From: Thermothelomyces thermophilus ATCC 42464
Lineage: Eukaryota; Ascomycota; Sordariomycetes; Sordariales; Chaetomiaceae
Assembly: GCF_000226095.1 (NCBI RefSeq)
Contig: NC_016473.1
Coordinates: 4,030,001 to 4,094,000, forward strand
DNA: 64,000 bases
Direction: 5' to 3'
Part shown: piece after piece, positions 57,691-64,000 of the stretch
Numbering within the stretch: the stretch's first letter is position 1
Layout: every line of letters starts with the position of its first letter
The notes under the pieces: generated by a model
What the model was told of the DNA's origin: nothing
What the model saw: the letters and a program-made list of their open reading frames with translations, nothing else
The model's database searches: none
Position numbers and translations under genes: made by a program

Positions 57691-59156
57691 GGCCCCTGTT
57701 GATTCCTGTTGGGTGTTGAATCCGGGGAGGGGGGATTGTTTGGTGAGGTTGAGAGTCGTTCCAACTAGGAACTTGGTTAGTTTGGGGGCGATTGTCGCCT
57801 TGCTCGGCAAGTTGTAATGTACGGATTACACAAGTACGGATTACTGTGTACATACAGTACGAGTCAGTGCGGATTACAGTCCGGAGTAACTCGAGTGTAG
57901 TGTGAGTGTGGGGCCCGGCCAGTGCTTCAAGTTAACGATACCTCCTTTCCTAAGTTCTTGCCTCTTGTTTCATTTTTATTTTGCAGATGAAAATATGGCC
58001 AGGCGGTTCGCGAGACAAAAGTTCTCTCCTGAAAGCTTATTCTGACCGGACCCTTGTCTTCACGGCCGGGTGTGTTCAACATCACTGCGTGCGTGACCAC
58101 AAAAATGGGTGGGCACATTTGTTGGCGGCCGCAGTCTAGGCAGGGCAGCTTCCACATGCGGCCCAGTCATGTTTGCTTACCTCTCCGCATCTCTAAGCGT
58201 GGTCACGTAATAACTACACAACAAGGACCAGAGATGCGACTTCCTGTACCAAAGAATGGATTTTGGCAAAATCGTTGCCATGAGGTGGCTGCCAATGCAA
58301 TCTTGCTTTCAGCCGTGCTGGGAGGCATCCATCCGATAAGTGTCGTATCCCGTCCTCAATAAATGTTAGCCAAGCTGTGGAATGTGTTCAGATGCCGGGG
58401 CTATGTCCCATGTTCTCAGGTTTGAGTCACTGCACAGTAGGCATAACATCAACAGCACGCTCACCCCGGCCGTCCATCCCCGCACGGAGGCCTGGCCGAA
58501 TGACCATGGCGTGGTCAGCCTCCCAGGCTTCCTAAAGCACCCGCCGGGAGCGATTGGACAAGACATGGCCTCTTGCTTCGGAAACGATTTGGCTTCGCTA
58601 CCGTGCACACCCAACCCAGCTCTTGCATGACTGATTGGGGAAGATCCCCGGCAGCCACTTGCAGCCTAGAATATCCCTTATCGTAAAGCTGCCTCCTCTT
58701 CGGCGGAAGCTTTGGCGCGGGGTCCAAAGGCTCTTTTGTTTGCAACATTCTAGTTTTACCTCTTAGCTATCGGCTCCTTCCACTCACTCTCCCAGTTCAA
58801 CCCCCTCGAAGCTCGCTCATCTCGTCCACCACTTTACGCTCCGCATCTCTACTGTCTTCTTGTTCGTCAGGTCTCGCGAGCACACCAATAACCCTCCTCT
58901 GCCCTCCCGTTCCCTTCCTCACCAGCCACCTCCCCACCCTCCTCCCCCCCCCTTCCCCAAAAAAAAAAGAAACCAAGAAACGGTTTCTTTCTCTCCCTCC
59001 CCTCCCCTCCCACTCCCGGCGCCGTAAAACGGGCCAGCCAGCTGCCCTCCTAAACTCTGGATCACCGGATATCTTGCGAAACAGCGCAGCTGAAGCTGCC
59101 GCGGACACAGCGACTTGTATTCACCCACGCTCTTGTCGTCCGCCCAGGTCAGGTCC
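57691..59156. promoter_or_regulatory. Divergent region between ESS2 and the RING gene
   Basis: About 1.5 kb with no supported gene. Close to ESS2 (57820-57887) is a cluster of TACGGATTAC-type words. A CT-rich and C-rich tract (58900-59020) precedes the RING gene, as in many fungal promoters and leaders. Confidence 0.55.
57820..57887. repeat. Cluster of TACGGATTAC-type motifs
   Basis: TACGGATTAC occurs at 57820-57829 and 57835-57844, GCGGATTAC near 57869 and CCGGAGTAAC near 57881, with GTACATACAGTAC between them. It lies 130-200 bp upstream of the ESS2 start. Confidence 0.8.
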
Positions 59157-60044
59157 ATGTCCGACACCAGCGGCCCGCTATTTCAGCGGCCCAGTCTCTC
59201 GATTGTCCACCACCTCTTTCGAGTCCCCCTTCTCCCCGCCATCGCGGCAAAGCACGTTGTCACCTTTGCGCTTACCACCCTTGTCGCCTTCGCTATGGGT
59301 CGGTCAGTACGAGGCCGATCCGACGTTAAACGACGCCTAAACCCCTCGACATCGGAGAAGCAACACTCGGCCATCCAGATCGAGGATCGAATATGTCTCA
59401 TCTGCCAGGAAATCGTTGGCACCCGCAACGTCGAGGGCATCAAGGAGGGATTCAGCATGCTGCCTTGCGGCCACCGCTTCGGCAGCTACTGTATCAAGCG
59501 CTACCTCAGCCTGACCGCTGACGAGGAGCCGCTGTGCCCCATCTGCCGGCATGTCGCGTACCACGATGCCTGCGGCCATCCCGTTCTCCCCTTTCTCCTC
59601 AAGTCCGACGGCACGCACCCCGACCTCATCACGGACGTATCGGGCAAGGTACGCCCGCCCAATAGCAGCGCCGAGGCCTTAGCGGCGCCCTGCGAGTACT
59701 GCCGGCTACCACAAGAGCAAGCGGAGCGAACGGTTGGGAAGTTGGCCGGCCGCCTGTCCTCGATCAAGAAGCCGCTGCGCTGGCTCCGCGACATGGTGCC
59801 ATTTGCACCCAAATGGAGACTCCGGCTCCTCCTTGCCGGTAGCGAGGACTCGAGCGAGGACTCGAGCGAGGCGGAGGAACGCCCATCCAGCACCGGGGAG
59901 CGACGATTGACACGCCAGGAGATGCGCTCCAGGAGAAGAACCCCCGTCAACAACGGAGTTTGGGAAGGGCCATGGGTCGATGTTCAGACCCGGGACGCGG
60001 AGTGGGAGAAGTGGTGGATGGCTCAGTCCCCTCGCGGGGTCTGA
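59157..60044 (+). CDS. Membrane-anchored RING-type protein, probable E3 ligase
   Basis: A single-exon gene of 295 residues, from ATG at 59157 (MSDTSGPLFQRPSLSIVHHL). One hydrophobic segment (residues 33-48, VVTFALTTLVAFAMG) could anchor it in a membrane. The RING is C80-x2-C83, C104-x-H106, C112, C127-x2-C130 (CLICQEI; LPCGHRFGSYCIKRYL; CPICRHV). The position for the fifth zinc ligand, three residues after H106, is Gly109. After the RING come Ser/Glu-rich stretches (SEDSSEDSSEAEERPSSTGE) and a conserved-looking end with NGVWEGPWVDVQ and EWEKWWMAQS. RING proteins usually recruit E2 enzymes for ubiquitin transfer. I do not recognise a named orthologue. Confidence 0.8.
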   Translation: MSDTSGPLFQRPSLSIVHHLFRVPLLPAIAAKHVVTFALTTLVAFAMGRSVRGRSDVKRRLNPSTSEKQHSAIQIEDRICLICQEIVGTRNVEGIKEGFSMLPCGHRFGSYCIKRYLSLTADEEPLCPICRHVAYHDACGHPVLPFLLKSDGTHPDLITDVSGKVRPPNSSAEALAAPCEYCRLPQEQAERTVGKLAGRLSSIKKPLRWLRDMVPFAPKWRLRLLLAGSEDSSEDSSEAEERPSSTGERRLTRQEMRSRRRTPVNNGVWEGPWVDVQTRDAEWEKWWMAQSPRGV

Positions 60045-60584
60045 GTTCCGTCGCTATCGAGCCAAATCTTTCCGGCATCTCATTCTCGGTATCACACATT
60101 CTCTAATTGGGCATGATATGGATGGCATCTACACTAGATTTTTTTTCTTTTGTCGCAACGGGCATGGGCAGGCAATACACCACGGATGGTGGAGGATGTT
60201 TGGGCCCGCAGATCGGTGGGGGCTCACTCTACACTACACTACACTACACTACTATGAGTATAGTACTGGGAGGGTGGGGTCGCGGGACGGTTGTGCCACG
60301 AGTGCCCAAGCAAGGTTCCCCGCATTGGCGCGGGGATTGCCTGTGGAAGGTACGAAACCTGGTAATTTACGCAGCAAGTTACAGAGATGCAGGCTGGAGT
60401 CTGGTGTAATTTTCGGCCACTTACGGTACATTACATACATACACGAAGGTTTCCGCAGCTCAACTGCATTTGGTGGATGCGGTGGGGGGCGGGGTTGCAC
60501 TTTACGCGAGCAACGCGACTCGACACGCTTTTAACGGCAAAGGCAACATCTCATTGACATGATCGAAGGCTGCAAATCAACAAG
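60045..60584. other. Spacer between the RING gene and HUS1
   Basis: 540 bp with a TACAC tandem repeat at 60230-60253 and TACATTACATACATAC-like words near 60428. No gene. Confidence 0.6.
60230..60253 (+). repeat. Pentanucleotide tandem (TACAC), about 4.5 copies
   Basis: Four exact TACAC copies are followed by a partial one. Short microsatellite in the RING gene 3' flank. Confidence 0.9.
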
Positions 60585-61763
60585 ATGCGCTTCAAGACCG
60601 ATCTCAAGAATGTGAGGACGTTTTCAAGTAAGCTACTTTACTGCATCACGTAACGAACCTCGTCTAATTTTTTCACTTTCTTTTTTTTTTCTCCGCCCTC
60701 AGAGCTCACGGCAGCCCTGAACTCGCTCGAGAAGATCGCATGGGTTCGCCTTGATGATGATACGGTCCGCTTCACCGTGATTCCCGACACGGGATCCCAA
60801 GTGTGGGCGTCGCTCTCGGTCGACTTGATATTCGATAACTACCACATCCAATCCGCCGAGGTAAACAACACCATCAACCTTGAACTGCCCCTCGGGCCCC
60901 TGCAACGGGCCCTCAAATCCGCCATCGGCAGCATCTATGCCAACTTGCGCCTCACAAAACGGGACGGCATCCCGATGCTGTCCATGACTATCCACACCAT
61001 GACCAAAGACAGCGTCCATGACGCCCGCGGTTTGGGCGGCGGCATACCCGGCGCTGCAGCAGCAGGAGCAGGAGCAGGAGCAGGAGGAGGGCGGCACCAG
61101 GATGGCGACCCGTTCGCCAACCCGGACGTGTTCGCGCAAGAATCCCTCGAGCTCACCATGAAGCGCGAGCGCGAAAAGATCATCACCCAGGACATACCCG
61201 TGCGGGTCCTGCACCCGGACACGGTGGAGACCATCATGCAGCCCAAGGTGCGCGAGCCGGACGTGCACATCCAGCTCCCGCCCCTACTCCAGCTGAAGGC
61301 CATCTCGGACCGCTTCACCAAGCTCGCCCTGACCGCCTCCTCCTCCTCCTCCTCGCACGGCACGGCCACCCGCGGCGGCGGCGGCGGCACCTCGAATCCG
61401 AAACTGACCCTCTCGGCCAACATGCACGGCTCCCTCCGGCTGCGCCTGGCCACCGACACGCTCGACATCACGTCGGTCTGGAACGGGCTCGAGAACCCGG
61501 AGCTGGACCCGGCGCAGCTGGCCGTGCCGCTCGACGAGCACCCGTCCACCCGCTTCCGCGAGGCCGGCCCGGACAAGTGGGCCACCGTCCGCGTCGACGG
61601 CCGCGACTGGAGCCGCGTGCTCAGCGTCGGCCGCCTCGAGGGCCGCGTCATCGCCTGCTTCGTCGACGACCACGCCCTCATCCTCTACGTGTACGTGCCC
61701 CACGCCGACGACATCGGGGCCGAGGACGTCGTGACCTATTATGTTTCGAGTTATAGTGCTTGA
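60585..61763 (+). CDS. HUS1: DNA damage checkpoint clamp subunit HUS1
   Basis: Exons 60585-60627 and 60703-61763 encode 367 residues. The start MRFKTDLKNVRTFSKLTAAL is typical. It continues with LEKIAWVRLDDDTVRFTVIP, VWASLSVDLIFDNYHIQSAE and INLELPLGPLQRALKSAIGS. The C-terminal half has PDVHIQLPPLLQLKAISDRF, LTLSANMHGSLRLRLATDTL and VIACFVDDHALILYVYVP. This is the PCNA-like fold of the 9-1-1 clamp, which loads at damaged DNA and activates Mec1/ATR signalling. Two low-complexity inserts (Ala/Gly at ~131-145 and Ser/Gly at ~222-240) make it longer than many homologues. The intron splits the Lys codon of FSKLT and removes 75 bp. Confidence 0.93.
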
Positions 61764-62041
61764 AAATTTGCATTTGGAAAAGGTCGGGGGCCGCGTAAAG
61801 GCGTTGTTGAGCTCTTTTTTATCCTTTGCTGCTCTTGTGTTATGCTGGAGGACTTGGAAGAGAGAGAGGGGGGGGGGTTGGTCTGGCGTTCATCTGGTTG
61901 GTTGGCTTCAGAGGAGAGAGGAGGCATCTCGATTGGTGTCATGTGCTTGGGCGGGAGCCATTCGACATGGCTCAAATCTAACCTATTTTGCTCGGACCAG
62001 GGCTTTGAGACGGCACAATCCGCGAAATTGATACTGTTTAC

Positions 62042-62117
<76 letters not shown>

Positions 62118-62603
62118 CTTTTTTCTTTCTGGCGTTCCGTAGTTGGTGTTTGTGTGATGGTTAACTCTCCTCCTTCCCAAGATCGAGCTGTCCACCTCGC
62201 AAGAGATCGTGCACAGTCCAGAGAGAACCTTGATTGCATTTGATCGAACCCCTTAGCTTTACATGCTCATCGACGTGTTGCGGCATCGATGAAAAAACAA
62301 GGCCACCGCGCCTCATCATGTTGAGATTCATCCGTTCGCTAAATGTACAAGACAGAGTCTTCCCACCGTTGCCAAGGAGAAACAAAAAAAAAAAAAAAAA
62401 AAAAATGAACCAGGTAAGCCATCATCTGCCTCAAGACGACAGCGCCCTGGCAGGAGGGCATCAGTAATTACGTATACATCGTAAGTTATACAGTATCATC
62501 GTCTTTCCTCGGCCCCTTCTCCCCAACCCCCCCCAATCCTTTCAAACTCCCGATAGCGTGCACAGTCATATATCTCTCTCCCTCTATTCTCCTCGTTCTT
62601 CCT
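61764..62603. other. Convergent 3' spacer between HUS1 and SEC16
   Basis: 840 bp with a very long (CT)n/T tract (62044-62117) and an A22 run (62384-62405). No gene is supported. Confidence 0.6.
62044..62117 (+). repeat. (CT)n followed by poly-T
   Basis: About 21 CT units run directly into about 33 T. It sits 280 bp after the HUS1 stop. Confidence 0.95.
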
Positions 62604-64000
62604 TTACGACTTCCCCATGACATCCACATATCTCGCCCCCTTCCTCGCCTTCTTCGCGGCCCCCGGCTTCCTCGGTCCCGCCGCACCCAGCAGGTCATCG
62701 ATGCTGTTGGAGTTGCTCAGGCTGGTCGGCGGCCTCGACGGCGGGGCGCCCTGACCCAGCGGCGGGGCACTAGCCGTGCTGCTGTTGGACGCCGACCGTA
62801 GCATGGCCACCGGTCCCGGCGGCGGGGGGCCGGCAGGGGCACCATTGTCGGTTGGTCCGCGGCTCGCGGCGCGCGGCGGACCCGTGGGCGGGGGAGGGGT
62901 GCTCGCGCTCGCGCTCGCGCGGCCGGCTGCTTCTGTTGACGAGGGAGGAGACGCCGGGCTGGCGCTAACGGAGCGCTGGGCGGTTCCCGGTGCTGCCCTG
63001 GGCGGCGGGGGTGTCGCCTTCTTGGCCGCGTCTTCGGGCCCGGCGTTCTTGTTGACCCAGCGCTTGAGCTCGGGGTCATAGTAGAACGAGTTGGCCTCGC
63101 CGAGCTTGGCGCGGATGGGCTTGTTGGGGCTGGAGCTCTGGCCGGCCGCGTCCTTCTTCGCGCCGACACCGAACCAGGAGGTGAAGCCCCACCCCTTTTT
63201 GGTCTGTTTGGCTGCTTCGGCCCGTTTGGCTTGGGTCGGGGGTCAGTACGGTCCGAGATTGTGCTCCGGCAAGACGTTATATATATAGACTTACCATCTT
63301 CTTCGGCAACCTTGCGGATCAACTCTTCGTTCTCACGATCCTTTTCTTCCTTTGTCTTCTCGGCAGGCCGCGGAACGGGGAAGTCATCCTCGTCGTCGTA
63401 CATGATGCCCTTCTTCTTGGGCTTCGGCTTCGACTCCTCGTCAGACCCGGCATCCTCGTTTGAGGGTTCCGGGTCGGGTTCGTACGAAGGCGGTTCGTAG
63501 CTATACGGCTGGTACGAGGGCGGCTCGTAGGTGCTGCTGTTGCCATTGGCAGCTTCTTCGGATGTGCCGCTCTTGTCCTCGGCGGGCGCCTCGTAGGGAG
63601 TAAGCGACGGGGGCTCGTACCCATACGAAGGGGCCGGATATCCCGACGATTCGGGAGATTGGGCAGACGCATCGTCGGGTTCCTTGTCAGGCGATTCGCC
63701 ATTGACAGCGGCGCCCGGATAACCAATGGGCTGCGGCGGCGCCGGTTGAGAGGCCGGGCCGTACGGCGACTGTTGCGGGGAACTACTAGACCCCGCGACA
63801 CCTTGGGGTGTGTACATGGCAGCTGGCGAGCCGCTCCGGACCGGACTGTAACTACCCGTGCGCCCGGACTGCAGTTCCAAAGACCGCCTGGGCACCTCGA
63901 ACGAGCTTCTGTTGAGCTCGCTCGACGTCCGCTCCATGGAGGACCGAGGCGCATACGCCGAAGTGGAAGGTCTGCTGTTAGAGGCCGGACCCTGCGGCGC
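62604..64000 (-). CDS. SEC16: COPII coat assembly protein SEC16, C-terminal part (partial at window edge)
   Basis: Two exons are visible, 64000-63295 (open at the right edge) and 63229-62604, coding the last 444 residues. The upstream part is Pro/Ser/Tyr-rich, with repeated YEPPSYxP-like units, then an acidic/basic helix ([20 protein letters not shown]). After the 65-bp intron comes the Sec16 C-terminal signature: [16 protein letters not shown], then [20 protein letters not shown] and [15 protein letters not shown]. The final SNSIDDLLG and [16 protein letters not shown] are also typical. Sec16 organises endoplasmic reticulum exit sites; this region binds Sec23 in yeast. The central conserved domain and start lie outside the window. 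Confidence 0.92.

Noticed and set aside
57691-57810. Longer ESS2 N-terminus
   Set aside because: The upstream in-frame start is TTG, not ATG. The conserved part begins after the ATG at 57690.
56195-57853. 552-codon minus-strand frame overlapping ESS2
   Set aside because: Same strand, other frame. Very Arg-rich with no domain, while the ESS2 frame carries the conserved blocks.
59115-59156. Longer RING protein N-terminus
   Set aside because: It begins at TTG; the first ATG in frame is at 59157.

Overview
The window is a 64-kb piece of nuclear DNA from a filamentous ascomycete. Genes are split by short introns (about 50-120 bp) with GT..AG ends and CTAAC/CTGAC-like branch sites. Coding DNA is GC-rich. 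The proteins match Pezizomycotina families throughout (EPL1, calcineurin B, RTT103, TLG2, SEC16, ESS2, COQ8). Protein style and spacer style suggest a Sordariomycete, probably Sordariales/Chaetomiaceae; that placement is inference. There are no operons, and I recognised no tRNA, rRNA or CRISPR array.

Layout. 1-6.2 kb: an FCP1-like HAD protein, eEF1B-gamma, and mitoribosomal protein S9, which is divergent from eEF1B-gamma. 6.2-19.3 kb: a gene-poor stretch with one fungal orphan gene at 11.3-12.7 kb, a strong hairpin at 7.5 kb, and two solo LTRs at 16.4 and 17.5 kb that each keep a 5-bp target duplication. 19.3-33.5 kb: calcineurin B, EPL1 (NuA4), KAE1 (KEOPS), the AMPK/SNF1 beta subunit, SPT4, KIN17 and aspartokinase. 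33.5-36.4 kb: a gene-free spacer. 36.4-64 kb: a dense block with MDL1-like ABC transporter, RTT103, clathrin light chain, COX7-like subunit, syntaxin TLG2, calmodulin, AP-1 gamma adaptin, RRP36, COQ8, ESS2, a membrane-anchored RING protein, HUS1, and the 3' part of SEC16, which runs off the right edge.

The genes are almost all core housekeeping functions: translation (eEF1B-gamma, uS9m, KAE1, RRP36), RNA polymerase II and chromatin (EPL1, SPT4, RTT103, ESS2), Ca2+ and energy signalling (calmodulin, calcineurin B, AMPK-beta), mitochondria (uS9m, MDL1, COX7, COQ8) and membrane traffic. Clathrin light chain, TLG2 and AP-1 gamma, all trans-Golgi/endosome factors, lie within 9.2 kb, and SEC16 (COPII) is nearby. 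Many genes form head-to-head pairs: eEF1B-gamma/S9m, CnB/EPL1, AMPK-beta/SPT4, RTT103/CLC, TLG2/CaM, ESS2/RING.

I found no clearly new multi-gene system. The best leads are the paired solo LTRs, the 16-bp-stem hairpin, an in-frame KAE1 extension that crosses a CA microsatellite, a missing catalytic Asp in the FCP1-like protein, very small first or last exons, and a dispersed TACGGAGTA/TACGGATTAC spacer motif. Exon joins were worked out by hand from splice sites and reading frame, so boundaries could be off by a few bases.
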